A DNA stretch of 64,000 bases from CAVUPF01 sp963743285 (GCA_963743285.1 CAVUPF010000012.1:117827-181826), one strand, 5' to 3'. Shown: positions 16,637 through 26,110, counted from the stretch's first letter. Program-made: numbers and translations. The notes: a model not told the origin generated them from the letters alone.

Positions 16637-19543
16637 ATGAGGCCCGCCCTGACTCGCGCCCGAGCACTCGCCGGGCTGCTCTTGCTCACCGCTTGTGCGG
16701 TGGCGCTCCTTGCCGCCCCCGCGCAGGGGGCGGAATCCTTCGGCTTTCGCCCTGGCGCCGAAGGTTTCGACTTCGCCGCCACCAAACAAGACGGCACCCC
16801 GGCCACCGAAGCCGGCACCCACCCCTACGCGCTGACCGGCACGGTCAACTTCAATGAAGGCCCCGAATCTCCTGGCCAGCCGGGGGTCCCATTCCCAGTC
16901 GCCGACCTGCGCGACATGCGCTTCGAATTGCCCTCAGGTCTGATTGGAAACCCCAGCGTCGTCAGCCAGTGCACGCTGGCCCAGTTCAACACCCCTCGCT
17001 CCTCGCCTTTTGAAACCAGCCTCTCTGGGGAGAGCTGCCCGAACAAGAGCCAGGTCGGGACGGTTTCGATGCGCTCGGCCCTCGATGGAGGCTCGACCCG
17101 CACCTTCGGCCTCTTCAACCTCACGCCCCCGCCAGGTGTGGCGGCGATGCTGGGCACCGCCCCCTTCGGCGAGCCGATCGCCTTCGGCGCCCAGGTCCGC
17201 AACCACGCAGGCGAATACGGCCTCAACATGGAAGCTAAGAACTTCCCCCAGGGCCTGGCGATCGACGGGGTGCAGATCGCCCTCTGGGGCACCCCCTGGG
17301 CGGTCTCCCATGACGGCGAACGCGGCAATTGCCTAAAAGAGGGCGAACCTTCCTTCCCCTGGGGCAAATGCTCGGTTGGGCCGCCGAAAAGCAACCGGCC
17401 CGAGGCTTTCCTCACTCTGCCCAACTCCTGCACGGGGCCGCTGCCGTTCTCGGCCAGCGCCGACTCCTGGCAAGCGCCCGGGCGCTGGGTCAACGACAGC
17501 GCGGTCAGCCACGATGCCGAAGGCAATCCGCAGGGCCTCGAACGCTGCGACCGGATCCATTTTCAGACGACCTCCTTCTCCCAACCGACCACGGTCAGAG
17601 CCTCCTCGGCGACCGGCTTCGAATTTAATCTTTCAGTCAACCAGGAAGGCCTGCTCGAACCCGAAGGGCTGGCCGGATCGCAGGTCAAAACGGCGGTTGT
17701 GGGGCTGCCCGAAGGCTTCACGATCAATCCCTCGGTGGGGGCGGGACTGGGTGTCTGCACGCCAGCCCAGTTTGCGGCCGAGACGGCAACATCCGTGCCG
17801 GGTGCGGGCTGTCCGAATGCCTCCAACATCGGCAAATTTACGGTGCAAAGCCCGCTGGTGGTGGAACCTACGACCAGCTTCGAACAGGAAATCAACGGTT
17901 CGATCTATCTCGCCGAACCCGCCGATAACCCCTTCAACACCCTGATTGCCTTCTACCTCGTCGCGCGGGCTCCCGGCAACGGAATCCTGGTCAAGGTCGC
18001 CGGCGAGCTCGTCCCCAACCCGGCTACCGGCCAGTTGGTGGCCGTCTTCGAAGGCCTCCCCCAGATCCCCTACACCAACCTGAAGATCCACTTCCGTGAA
18101 GGCCAGCGGGCGCCGCTGGCCACTCCAGCCGCCTGCGGCACCTACACCACGGACGTCGAACTGACGCCTTGGCAGAGTTCTGCTCAAATCGTTCCCTCCG
18201 TCCTTCATCAGAACTTCGAGTTCCCGATCTCCCAGGGAGTCGGCGGCGGCCCCTGCCCCACCGGTACGCCCCCCTTCAACCCCGGCACCGAAGACGGCTC
18301 CGTCAACTCCAACGCCGGCTCCTACTCGCCTTTCTACCTGCACCTGACCCGCGCTGACAACGAACAGGAGATCACCTCCTACTCGGCGCTTTTGCCAAAA
18401 GGGCTGACCGGCAAGATCGCTGGCATCCCTTACTGTCCCGAGGCCGACATCGAAGCGGCCAAGCGCGAAACGGGGATCGGCGAGCTCGAACACCCCAGCT
18501 GCCCGGCGGCTTCGGAAATCGGCCACACGGTCACTGGCTATGGCCTCGGCTCGGTCCTCACCTACGCGCCCGGCAAGCTCTACCTGGCCGGCCCCTATCA
18601 CGGCGCCCCGCTCTCGATCGTCGCCGTGGACTCGGCTCTGGTCGGGCCCTTTGACCTCGGGGTCGTGATCGTGCGCTCGGCGATCGATGTCAACCCGATC
18701 ACTGCCCAGGTCTCGATCAACTCGGCGGGCTCAGATCCGATTCCGCACATCATCGACGGCATCCCGCTTCACCTGCGCGACATCCGCGTTTACATCTCCC
18801 GCCCCAACTTCACGCTGAACCCGACCAGCTGCGAAGCGACCGTCGCCACCTCGACCCTGACCGGCTCCAGTCCCCCCTTCGTCAATCCCGAGGACATCAG
18901 CTCCTCGCCCAGCTCCCCCTACCAGGCCTCCAACTGCTCCTCGCTCGGCTTCTCCCCTAACTTGACGATGAAGCTGATCGGCAAGACGAACCGCGGTGCC
19001 TACCCCGCCCTGCGGGCGCTGGTCCGCGAGCAGCCCGGCGATGCCAACGTCGGCAGCGCCGCGGTCGCCCTTCCCCACGCGGAGTTCCTCGCCCAGGAAC
19101 ACATCCGCGGCGCATGTACCACCAAGCAGTTCGAATCACACGCCTGCCCGCCGGACTCGATCTACGGACACGCCAGAGCGGTCACGCCGCTGCTATCAGA
19201 ACCCCTCGAAGGTCCGGTCTACCTCAAAACCGGTACCCATCCGATCCCCGACTTGGTGGTTGCGCTTCAGGCCCGCGGGATCGAAATTGACCTCGACGGC
19301 CGGGTCGATTCGGTCCGCGGCGGAATGCGGGCGACATTCGAAGTGCTTCCCGACGCCCCGGCCACAGAATTCGAACTCACCCTCGACGGCGGCAAGAATG
19401 GCCTCTTGCAGAACTCCGCGAACATCTGTTCCTCCCCGGGCGTCGCCACGGCCGGCTTTGTCGGCAAGAACAACACCGGCGTGGAGCTCAAAGTGCCGCT
19501 GGGCAACGACTGCAAAAAAAAGCATAAGGGGCATCGCCGATGA
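16637..19543 (+). CDS. A4: giant secreted repeat protein with basic tail
   Basis: This 968-aa protein has a clean signal peptide at residues 1-31 (ALAGLLLLTACAVALLAAPAQGA) and GAGGT upstream of the ATG. The core is homologous to A2 and B4: GFRPGAEGFDFAATK, CTLAQFNTPRSSPFE, TGFEFNLSVNQEG, LPEGFTINPSVGAGLGVC, IPYCPEADIEAA, LYLAGPYHGAPLSIVA, RPNFTLNPTSC, LEGPVYLKTG. It ends in a short tail with CKKKHKGHRR. Cysteines are frequent and conserved between copies. Unlike B4 it has no FN3-like unit after the signal. The next gene starts inside its stop codon (ATGA). Function is unknown; export is likely. Confidence 0.85.
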   Translation: MRPALTRARALAGLLLLTACAVALLAAPAQGAESFGFRPGAEGFDFAATKQDGTPATEAGTHPYALTGTVNFNEGPESPGQPGVPFPVADLRDMRFELPSGLIGNPSVVSQCTLAQFNTPRSSPFETSLSGESCPNKSQVGTVSMRSALDGGSTRTFGLFNLTPPPGVAAMLGTAPFGEPIAFGAQVRNHAGEYGLNMEAKNFPQGLAIDGVQIALWGTPWAVSHDGERGNCLKEGEPSFPWGKCSVGPPKSNRPEAFLTLPNSCTGPLPFSASADSWQAPGRWVNDSAVSHDAEGNPQGLERCDRIHFQTTSFSQPTTVRASSATGFEFNLSVNQEGLLEPEGLAGSQVKTAVVGLPEGFTINPSVGAGLGVCTPAQFAAETATSVPGAGCPNASNIGKFTVQSPLVVEPTTSFEQEINGSIYLAEPADNPFNTLIAFYLVARAPGNGILVKVAGELVPNPATGQLVAVFEGLPQIPYTNLKIHFREGQRAPLATPAACGTYTTDVELTPWQSSAQIVPSVLHQNFEFPISQGVGGGPCPTGTPPFNPGTEDGSVNSNAGSYSPFYLHLTRADNEQEITSYSALLPKGLTGKIAGIPYCPEADIEAAKRETGIGELEHPSCPAASEIGHTVTGYGLGSVLTYAPGKLYLAGPYHGAPLSIVAVDSALVGPFDLGVVIVRSAIDVNPITAQVSINSAGSDPIPHIIDGIPLHLRDIRVYISRPNFTLNPTSCEATVATSTLTGSSPPFVNPEDISSSPSSPYQASNCSSLGFSPNLTMKLIGKTNRGAYPALRALVREQPGDANVGSAAVALPHAEFLAQEHIRGACTTKQFESHACPPDSIYGHARAVTPLLSEPLEGPVYLKTGTHPIPDLVVALQARGIEIDLDGRVDSVRGGMRATFEVLPDAPATEFELTLDGGKNGLLQNSANICSSPGVATAGFVGKNNTGVELKVPLGNDCKKKHKGHRR

Positions 19544-21780
19544 TCCGCTGGCTCTCACCGAAAGGCGCCATCGGTTCCCGTCATCCCATGGCGACTTCAA
19601 GGAGCACAGACTCTGATTCCTCGCGAGCGGGAGCTAGGCCGAAGCCTTTTATGGCGAGAGTCGTGGCATTCAAGCTGTCCGCGGTCGCCGGCTGCGTCAG
19701 CGGGGCGATGGTGCTTCTCTCGCTACTCATTCCGACGAATTCCATCGCGGCAGTCACCCACCCCTTCCTCTCTACGATTACCGGTCCCCCAACAGCCAGC
19801 GGTGGCTTCGAAGACGCCTGCGGAGTCGCCCTCGGCAACGGCGACGTCTACGTTTCCGACTATTACCACGACGCCGTAGAAATACTCAATCCCTCCAGCG
19901 AACCGCCGTTTCAACTCGAAGCCCAGATCGCCGATGAGAGCCCTGGCAGCGGCCCCTGCAAGCTCGCCCTCGACTCCTCCAGCAACCTCTATGTCTACAA
20001 CTGGCACCTCAACGTGGTCAAGTATGAACCTGGGGGATTCTCAGCTGGCGCGGGCACCGTGATCGACTCCGCTCAGCCCACCGGCCTCGCGGTGGATCAG
20101 ACGACGGGCGACGTCTACGTCGCCCACCGTACCTATGTCGCTGAGTACGGCCCTACGGGCGCTCTAATTACGGACGAAATCGGCCTCGGCAGCCTCGAAG
20201 AAGGTTACGGCGTCGCAGTCTCCGACTTCTCTGCCACTAAAGGCTTTATATACGTTCCCGACGCCGCCGATCACACGGTAAAGGTCTATGACCCGGCGGT
20301 CGAACTGGAAAATCCGGTCGAAGAAATAAACGGCGCGGCGACCCCGCAGGGCGCCTTCAAATCTCTCCTCAACTCCGAAGTCGCGGTCGACAACAGTACC
20401 ACCTCGCCCTCTTACGGCCACGTCTTCGTCCTCGACGATGTCGGTCACGGCCTCTCCGAGCACCCCGAAGCGGTGCTTGACGAGTTCAACTCCGCCGGCG
20501 CCTACCGCGGCCAGATTACCGGCTTCACCGATGCCGAACCTTCGGGGGTGGCGCTCAATCCCACCAACCACGACGTCTATGTCACCTCGGGCAACACCGA
20601 AGGCTCGGCGATCTTCGTCTACGGGCCCGCCGTACGCGCCGATACGCTCAAAGTCGTCAAGTCCGGTGCCGGGGGTGGCAGCGTGAGCAGCCAACCGGCA
20701 GGGATCAACTGCGGTGAAGCCTGCACCGCAGAATACAACGAAGAACAGCAGGTCACCCTGTTCGCCAGCCCCGACGCCCACTCAGTCTTCACGGGGTGGA
20801 CGGTGAGTGGCTCTAATCCCTGCCCGGGGGGGGAAGGATCGACCTGTAGCGTGGTCCTCGGCACCAGCGTCGATGTCCACGCCAACTTCGAAGAACCCAC
20901 CCAGCAGACCCTCCAGGTCTCGGTGAGCGGCTCAGGCTCGGTGACCAGCTCCCCTGCCGGGCTTATCTGCAACTCCGGGACCTGCAGCGAACACTTCAGC
21001 CAGGGACGCCTTGTTACCCTTACCGCTCACCCTGCCGCCCACTCCGAGTTCACCGGCTGGGGGGTCGGCGACTGCGAATCCGAAAGCGGCCCCGGCAAGG
21101 AAGAATGCAGGGTGACGATGAACGCCGCCAAAGCGGTCAGCGCCGAATTCGCCTCAGTACCTCAGAAAGCCCTCACGGTCACCGTGACCGGCTCCGGCGA
21201 AGGCTTGGTCAAGAGCTCTCCCGTCGGCATCTCCTGTCCTGGGAGCTGCTCTGAACACTTCGACGCAGAAAGCGCCGTTACTCTCGTCGCCACCCCTTCT
21301 CCGAACTCGACCTTCGCCGGCTTTACGGGTGGCGGCTGCTCGGGAAGTGGCATCTGCGATGTGACGATGTCTGAAGCGGAGTCGGTCAGCGCCGAATTTG
21401 TCTCCCTCGATCCGTCGCCGCCACTCAAAAGCACCATCGTCTCGCCTCCCTCTGGCGCTCCGCTGAATGCCTCGCCACCTCTGGCGGCGGCCGGCCTCTA
21501 CCTGCGCAGCTTGCCCGGCGGGGGCCTTGCCGCAATCGTGTCGGGTCCCGGTACTCTGAGCGCGGCTGGCAAGGGCCTGAAGCGTGCTGAATTCCACTCC
21601 ACCACGGTGCCCGACACCGTGACCTTCCACCTGGCGCTGAGCAGGGCCGGCAGGCGGGATCTCGCGAGATCCAGGCAGCGCCGGCTCATGGTCGAGGTTA
21701 AGCTCACCTTCACACCGAGCGATGGCGGATCCGTCGCCCACGCTTCGAAGCTTTTGAGATTCGCAACGAAGAGCGGATAA
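19540..21780 (+). CDS. A5: secreted NHL-repeat protein with InlB-like repeats
   Basis: This 746-aa protein starts at ATG 19540 overlapping the A4 stop. An internal ATG at 19651 would give a tidier signal peptide (FKLSAVAGCVSGAMVLLSLL). NHL-type repeats occupy residues about 75-365 (FEDACGVALGNGDVYVSDYYHDAV, ATKGFIYVPDAADHTVKVYD). Three divergent InlB B-type repeats follow at about 367-627, each with a GSVSSQPAGINC-like start, a second Cys, a FTGW core and an end like SAEFAS. A final beta domain ends with LTFTPSDGG. There is no polycationic tail. A large extracellular binding or adhesive role is inferred from the repeats. B5 is the clear orthologue, with four repeats. Confidence 0.85.
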   Translation: MIRWLSPKGAIGSRHPMATSRSTDSDSSRAGARPKPFMARVVAFKLSAVAGCVSGAMVLLSLLIPTNSIAAVTHPFLSTITGPPTASGGFEDACGVALGNGDVYVSDYYHDAVEILNPSSEPPFQLEAQIADESPGSGPCKLALDSSSNLYVYNWHLNVVKYEPGGFSAGAGTVIDSAQPTGLAVDQTTGDVYVAHRTYVAEYGPTGALITDEIGLGSLEEGYGVAVSDFSATKGFIYVPDAADHTVKVYDPAVELENPVEEINGAATPQGAFKSLLNSEVAVDNSTTSPSYGHVFVLDDVGHGLSEHPEAVLDEFNSAGAYRGQITGFTDAEPSGVALNPTNHDVYVTSGNTEGSAIFVYGPAVRADTLKVVKSGAGGGSVSSQPAGINCGEACTAEYNEEQQVTLFASPDAHSVFTGWTVSGSNPCPGGEGSTCSVVLGTSVDVHANFEEPTQQTLQVSVSGSGSVTSSPAGLICNSGTCSEHFSQGRLVTLTAHPAAHSEFTGWGVGDCESESGPGKEECRVTMNAAKAVSAEFASVPQKALTVTVTGSGEGLVKSSPVGISCPGSCSEHFDAESAVTLVATPSPNSTFAGFTGGGCSGSGICDVTMSEAESVSAEFVSLDPSPPLKSTIVSPPSGAPLNASPPLAAAGLYLRSLPGGGLAAIVSGPGTLSAAGKGLKRAEFHSTTVPDTVTFHLALSRAGRRDLARSRQRRLMVEVKLTFTPSDGGSVAHASKLLRFATKSG

Positions 21781-21860
21781 TCCGCAACTGAGCTGCTCGG
21801 GGTGTGTTTTCACACCAGGTGACCGAAAGCTCCAGACCAGAGACTGAGAGAGGGGTAGAG

Positions 21861-22667
21861 GTGACGGTTGAGAAGATTTTCGCAGCGCGCAGGATTCGAG
21901 CCATCGCCCTTGCCTTGGTGCTCCCGCTCGTGCTCGGCACAGCCCTCGCCGCCGCGGAAACGGTAGGGATGGGGAACCTCGAAGTTACCGTCACTGGGAG
22001 CCTCTCCCCGCACGTGCTGCCTCGCAGCGGGGAGGCTCCGGTTGCGGTATCCGTCGCCGGTCACATTGCAACCACCGACGGGAGTCAACCGCCCCGGCTC
22101 GAACAGCTGAAGATCGAAATCAACAGCCATGGGCGGCTTGATCTAAGCGGCCTGCCTACCTGCAACGTCGGGCAGATCCAGCCTGCGTCCAACTCCCGCG
22201 CCCTCGCCGCCTGCCGTGATGCCAAGGTCGGGCAGGGCAGCTTTTCGGGCACGATAACGCTGCCCGGATCGGAACCCTATCCGACCAATGGTCCGATGCT
22301 GGTATTCAACGGCGGCCGCAGCCACGGTCATCAGATTCTGCTCGGTCACATCTATAACTTCCACCCGTTCTCCTCCTCCTTTGTGATCATCTTCGAAGTC
22401 AGCAACCATCGCAACGGTACGTACGGCACGACTCTGACAGCCAACATGGCTAAGGCTCTCGGCAACAAGCGCAGTCTCACCGAAATCAAGCTGACCCTCT
22501 CCCGCCGCTATTCAGCCGGAGGAGGTCACCATAGCTTCATTAGCGCCAACTGTCCCGCCCCAGCCGGCTTTCGTGTCGTCTCCTTCCCGCTTGCGCGTAC
22601 GATGTTCACCTTCGTAGGTAATGAGAGGCTCACATCTACACTGACAAAAACCTGCGGGGTCAGGTGA
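21861..22667 (+). CDS. A6: small secreted protein of a recurrent family
   Basis: This 268-aa protein starts at GTG 21861 with an AGAGGGG-type ribosome site at about 21849. The leader matches that of the gene at 57848, which supports this start over upstream GTGs. The signal peptide is IRAIALALVLPLVLGTALAAAE. The mature part shows the family pattern SLSPHVLPRSGEAPVAVS, GSQPPRLEQLKIEINSHG, LSGLPTC, LVFNGG, LLGHIY, GTYGTTLTA, FISANCPAPAGF and the end TCGVR. Four cysteines are conserved in the paralogues at 23706 and 58295 and partly at 60838. Function is unknown. It follows A5 by 80 bp. Confidence 0.82.
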   Translation: MTVEKIFAARRIRAIALALVLPLVLGTALAAAETVGMGNLEVTVTGSLSPHVLPRSGEAPVAVSVAGHIATTDGSQPPRLEQLKIEINSHGRLDLSGLPTCNVGQIQPASNSRALAACRDAKVGQGSFSGTITLPGSEPYPTNGPMLVFNGGRSHGHQILLGHIYNFHPFSSSFVIIFEVSNHRNGTYGTTLTANMAKALGNKRSLTEIKLTLSRRYSAGGGHHSFISANCPAPAGFRVVSFPLARTMFTFVGNERLTSTLTKTCGVR

Positions 22668-22725
22668 AGGGCATGAGCGCGCTAGCCGCGATCTTCACCA
22701 CACCGACCGACGCGTTCGCCGCGTC

Positions 22726-23394
22726 GTGGGGGTGGCTGAGTTGAGCGACCGCTCCGTCGCGATCCTCCTCGCCGTCCTTGCGGCGGTCGGTCTCGCCGCT
22801 TGCGGTGGCGCCACCAGCTCGACGTCTTCGACTACGGCCCAGGGCGGCCCGAGCACCGCCACCACGGCGCCCGCTACCACGACCACGGCCGCCAAGGCTC
22901 CGCGCATCCCACGCTCCTCCTCTGCCTCACGTAGGGAAGGCAGCGCCCCCTTCCGCGTTCACGGCGGCGACAACAGCATTCCGGACTACGGCTCCGAATC
23001 CTCCGCCGCCCAGCGCGGCGAAGCCACAGAAACGTTGGGCGCCTACCTGGAAGCCCGCGCCAAAGACAACTGGCGCGGCGCTTGCTCTTATATGGGGAGC
23101 GTGTCGCAGCACCAACTGGAAGTGCTCGCAAAGGCCGCTTCCAGGGGCAAGTCCAATGGCTGCGCGGCGGCCTACGCGACGCTCTCGATATACGCCCACG
23201 CCTCAGAACGCGCCAACCCGCTCTCCAGTGGCCTCGCGGCCTTTCGCGTCAAGGGCGACAAAGCCTTCGCCCTCTTCTACGGTTCACACAACCAGAAGTA
23301 CATGATGCCGATGGTCAGGGAAAGGGGGGGCTGGAAGGTCAACCAGATCACCCCGGTTGCCTATCCGATTGGAGCGCCCACCAGAAGTGGATGA
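22726..23394 (+). CDS. A7: putative lipoprotein
   Basis: This 222-aa protein has a lipobox, VGLAAC, after a short hydrophobic segment, so lipidation at that Cys is likely. A Ser/Thr/Ala-rich linker of about 50 residues follows. The compact domain contains DNSIPDYGSES, a conserved Cys pair (GACSYM and NGCAAAY), AAFRVKGDKAFALFYGS and KYMMPM, ending IGAPT. B7 at 59110 is the orthologue and occupies the same place after B6. GTG 22726 gives the longest frame; TTG 22741, behind GGGGGTGG, is a good alternative. The solvent-exposed linker suggests it reaches into the wall from the membrane. No function is recognised. Confidence 0.75.
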   Translation: MGVAELSDRSVAILLAVLAAVGLAACGGATSSTSSTTAQGGPSTATTAPATTTTAAKAPRIPRSSSASRREGSAPFRVHGGDNSIPDYGSESSAAQRGEATETLGAYLEARAKDNWRGACSYMGSVSQHQLEVLAKAASRGKSNGCAAAYATLSIYAHASERANPLSSGLAAFRVKGDKAFALFYGSHNQKYMMPMVRERGGWKVNQITPVAYPIGAPTRSG

Positions 23395-23705
23395 TGCTGT
23401 CGCGCCGGAGACCTGGAAGGGCATTCAAGAGGATCATGGACGGCTTGTGCCGGCCGTGATCCTTGGCGCCACGGATTCATTGGTGCAGGCTGAGCTGAGC
23501 ATCAGCGCCAACCTCGTCGTCACACCTTCAACGGCGGCATCCCTGTGACTGCAGCAAACTGTGTTGCGCGGTGGTTTTGGCGTACTCAGACTGTAGCGCC
23601 TCGCTTTCCAGCGTCCTTCAACGCGGCGCGGGCCCCGCTTTCAGCTGTTGCCTTACACCGCGCATTCGGCCTTTACGCACCGACTGCGCTGGGAGCGTGT
23701 CTTTA
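23395..23705. other. 311-bp spacer, nothing recognised
   Basis: No gene, repeat or clear promoter is visible between the A7 stop and the start of the A6 paralogue. The corresponding block B spacer is larger and contains a TetR gene and a family remnant. Confidence 0.4.
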
Positions 23706-24488
23706 ATGCGGCGAACATTTCGGGGAATGGTCGCGCTCACAACCTGTGCGATTCTGGGGACCGGGATCGCACAGGCCGGGATCTTCGGTGGGGAAAACGT
23801 CCGCGCGTCATTTGTTGGCAGGCTCACGCCGCACGCCCTGCCACGCGCCGGCTCGGTTCCCGTCGCACTGCGGATGGAAGGAGCCCTGGAAAGCACCAAC
23901 GGCCAGGAACCCCCGCGGCTTCAGCGCATGGAAATCGCGATCAATCGCTTCGGGAAGGTGTCAACTATCGGACTTCCAGGCTGTCCGGTGCGTCTCATCG
24001 AGTCAACCACCACTAAACAGGCACTGGCCGCATGCCGGAACGCTCTGGTCGGTAGCGGGCGTTTCGGCGCCCACATCACAATTCCATCGGAGGCGCCGTT
24101 TCCTGCTCACGGGAAGATGCTTGTCTTCAACTCGGTGCTGCACGGCCGGCACGTGATCCTCGCGCACATCTACGGCACCGATCCGGTGCCGACCTCACGC
24201 GTGCTGGTGATGACCTACCAACGTAAGAGCCCCGGGACCTTCGGAACGACCCTTTCCATCCTGATGCCGGATCTGACCGTCAACTGGGGCTATGCGACCA
24301 GCTTTAGGCTGACCCTGCACCGCCTCTACACCTATCGGGGCAGGCCGCGCAGCTTCATCAGCGCCAGCTGCCCCGCCCCGAGGGGGCTAGGCGTCGCACT
24401 CTTCACGGCCGCAAAAGGGACCTACTACCTGGCGGATGGCCGCCAGCTCTCCCGCGTCCTCGAAGGGACTTGCACGGTGAGAGGCTGA
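23706..24488 (+). CDS. A6': paralogue of the A6 secreted family
   Basis: This 260-aa protein starts at ATG 23706, preceded by GGGAG about 12 nt upstream. The signal peptide is MVALTTCAILGTGIAQAG. The family pattern is present in diverged form: LTPHALPRAGSVPVAL, GQEPPRLQRMEIAINRFG, GLPGCPV, MLVFNS, LAHIYG, GTFGTTLS, FISASCPAPRG and the final CTVRG. It is more distant from A6 than B6 is, so it represents a second lineage. The truncated gene at 60838 occupies the same position in block B. It closes block A. Confidence 0.8.
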   Translation: MRRTFRGMVALTTCAILGTGIAQAGIFGGENVRASFVGRLTPHALPRAGSVPVALRMEGALESTNGQEPPRLQRMEIAINRFGKVSTIGLPGCPVRLIESTTTKQALAACRNALVGSGRFGAHITIPSEAPFPAHGKMLVFNSVLHGRHVILAHIYGTDPVPTSRVLVMTYQRKSPGTFGTTLSILMPDLTVNWGYATSFRLTLHRLYTYRGRPRSFISASCPAPRGLGVALFTAAKGTYYLADGRQLSRVLEGTCTVRG

Positions 24489-24511
24489 TGCGTCGTCCCA
24501 TGAACTGAACT

Positions 24512-24537
24512 TACTGTGGAAGGTTGAACCTACAGTA
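24512..24537. promoter_or_regulatory. Orphan palindromic operator-like site
   Basis: TACTGT at 24512-24517 pairs with ACAGTA at 24532-24537. Inside lies AGGTT-G-AACCT (24521-24531), a perfect odd palindrome. The whole resembles MerR-family operators, which are dyads inside a promoter spacer. No MerR gene and no co-directional target are adjacent, so it may be left over from a lost gene. Confidence 0.35.
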
Positions 24538-24714
24538 GTGAAAAGACCATGCTCAGCACCTCGTTGTTGACGAGTTTACTGCCCCCGGTTCGGGCGACAA
24601 GTTAGGGCTTCTGATTCCGCTACAGCAAGGCTAATACGGCAAGTTTCACGGTATGGGTGGGTCTGGCCCGAAACCCTGAGGTCGGTCCGGATTCCTGCTC
24701 AGCCTCAAGAGACC

Positions 24715-24900
24715 CTGCCGTGGTCGGTGGGTGAGTGCGGATCAGGCGACGCAGGAATGCAGGCGCCCACCAGTTCCAGTCCTGAGCAACCGCATCAAGG
24801 CCGGCACCAGCAGGCACCGCACCAACGTCGCGTCGAGCAGGATCGCCGCCGTCGTGCCGAAGGCCACCTCCTTGACTTCGACGATCTGAGAGCTGGCCAC
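24715..24900 (-). pseudogene. Duplicated 3' fragment of an MMPL transporter gene
   Basis: On the complement, one frame reads SSQIVEVKEVAFGTTAAILL then DATLVRCLLVPALMRLL. A shifted frame then gives DWNWWAPAFLRR. This is the C-terminal end of an MMPL/RND transporter, nearly identical at DNA level to 26152-26310 inside the larger transporter gene. No upstream part of a transporter gene is present. It is a partial duplicate or the stump of a second transporter, and lies just past the 3' end of the TetR gene on the same strand. Confidence 0.7.
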
Positions 24901-24935
24901 GCTGCTGATCCGCTGGCCGCTCGGCATTGATGCGC

Positions 24936-25511
24936 TCAGCGTGCAAGGACCACGCGAATGGACCCCACGACCGCCTCGCCGGCCAGCTCAACCGGCTCGG
25001 CGCTGCGCAGAGCGCGACTGAGGACGAAAGCGCCCTCCAGAGCGGCGAGCATCCCGATAGCTAAGGCTCGAGCTTGGCGGCGGGAGATGCCTGCCAGCGC
25101 GAAGCGCTCGGTGCTGCCCTCGATCCAGGCGCCGAAGACCTCTGCGCAAGCCTGTCGCAGCTCCTCGTTGGTGCTCGACACCTCCAGGGCGACTGTTGCA
25201 ATCGGGCAGGCGTCGGCGTAATCGGTCTCGCGCAGTGTCTGAGCAGCAGCGGAGAAGAAATTGCCGACGCCCGTAATAAGGTCAACATCGGGGCCGACGA
25301 ACTCGACGAAGAGAAGTCCGTAGAGCGCCCCCGAGCGCCGGATCGTCTCGGCGCCCAGCTCCTCCTTGCCACCGGGGAAGAAGTGGTAGAGCGAGCCGAA
25401 CGGAGCGCCGGCCTCTTTGACGATCTGCTTGACCCCGGTGCCCATGTAGCCCTGGCGGCGGAACAGCTCCCCGCTCGTCTCCAAGATCCGATCCTTCGTG
25501 TCGTTCGCCAA
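24936..25511 (-). CDS. TetR/AcrR regulator, LmrA/YxaF-like
   Basis: This 191-aa repressor starts at TTG 25511, placed by a strong AGGAGG on the complement of 25517-25522. The HTH spans residues about 22-50 (GVKQIVKEAGAPFGSLYHFF with the preceding GYMGTG). The C-terminal ligand domain has the DACPIATVALE signature typical of LmrA/YxaF-type regulators. It is divergent from the SnoaL-like gene at 25593. The palindrome at 25551-25577 in the shared spacer is its likely operator. Autorepression and control of the divergent gene are inferred. Confidence 0.9.
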   Translation of the reverse strand: MANDTKDRILETSGELFRRQGYMGTGVKQIVKEAGAPFGSLYHFFPGGKEELGAETIRRSGALYGLLFVEFVGPDVDLITGVGNFFSAAAQTLRETDYADACPIATVALEVSSTNEELRQACAEVFGAWIEGSTERFALAGISRRQARALAIGMLAALEGAFVLSRALRSAEPVELAGEAVVGSIRVVLAR

Positions 25512-25550
25512 ACCGACCTCCTCTCGACTACAGGCCCGAGAGCCTGATGC

Positions 25551-25577
25551 TAGATTGCTGCATATTAGAGCGATCTA
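25551..25577. promoter_or_regulatory. Likely TetR operator in the divergent spacer
   Basis: TAGATTGCT (25551-25559) and AGCGATCTA (25569-25577) form an inverted repeat matching at 8 of 9 positions with a 9-bp spacer. The TAGA...TCTA ends resemble LmrA/YxaF boxes. It lies between the TetR start and the ribosome site of the SnoaL-like gene, where binding would block both promoters. Confidence 0.6.
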
Positions 25578-25592
25578 TCAAGGAGCTTTCCC

Positions 25593-26021
25593 ATGTATTC
25601 CTGGCTCGCGAAGCGCATGCTCACTCACGCCTACGATCGCCTGAACGTCGGCGATCCAGGCCTGCTGCTGCGACTCGATGCAAAGGATGTTCATTTCCGA
25701 TTCCCCGGCGAGAGCTCTTGGACAGCCGACATTCGCGGCAAGGACGAGGTCGAGCGGTGGCTGAATCGAATGATCGCCACGGGGCTTCAGCATCAACCGG
25801 AACAGGTGGTCGTCCAGGGGCCTCCGTGGAACATGACGATCTGCCTGCGGAGCACCGATCACCTTGCCACCCCGGAGGGCAAAACCATCTACTCCAACCG
25901 CTACGTCATCTGGGGTCGAATGGCGTGGGGATTGCTACGTGAGTACGAGGTATACGAGGATACGCAAAAGCTTCAGGCACTTGACGAATACCTCGTCAAT
26001 CGTGAGGGTGCCGCCATCTAG
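25593..26021 (+). CDS. SnoaL-like / NTF2-fold protein
   Basis: This 142-aa protein starts at ATG 25593 with AAGGAG at 25580-25585. The sequence has the shape of the SnoaL-like NTF2 fold: an N-terminal helix (MLTHAYDRLNVGDPGLLLRL), FRFPGESSWTADIRGKDEV, then strands such as IYSNRYVIWGRMAWG and a final DEYLVN helix. Such proteins are polyketide cyclases, isomerases or simply small-ligand binders; no catalytic residues can be assigned. Its divergent pairing with a TetR gene suggests ligand-inducible expression. Confidence 0.75.
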   Translation: MYSWLAKRMLTHAYDRLNVGDPGLLLRLDAKDVHFRFPGESSWTADIRGKDEVERWLNRMIATGLQHQPEQVVVQGPPWNMTICLRSTDHLATPEGKTIYSNRYVIWGRMAWGLLREYEVYEDTQKLQALDEYLVNREGAAI

Positions 26022-26110
26022 AGGATTGATGCGGCTTGTTATCGCAGCATAGGTTTCCGCGCAGGGACCTGATACCTCGCAACATCCCAACGCCCATTTT
26101 CCCACGGGTC

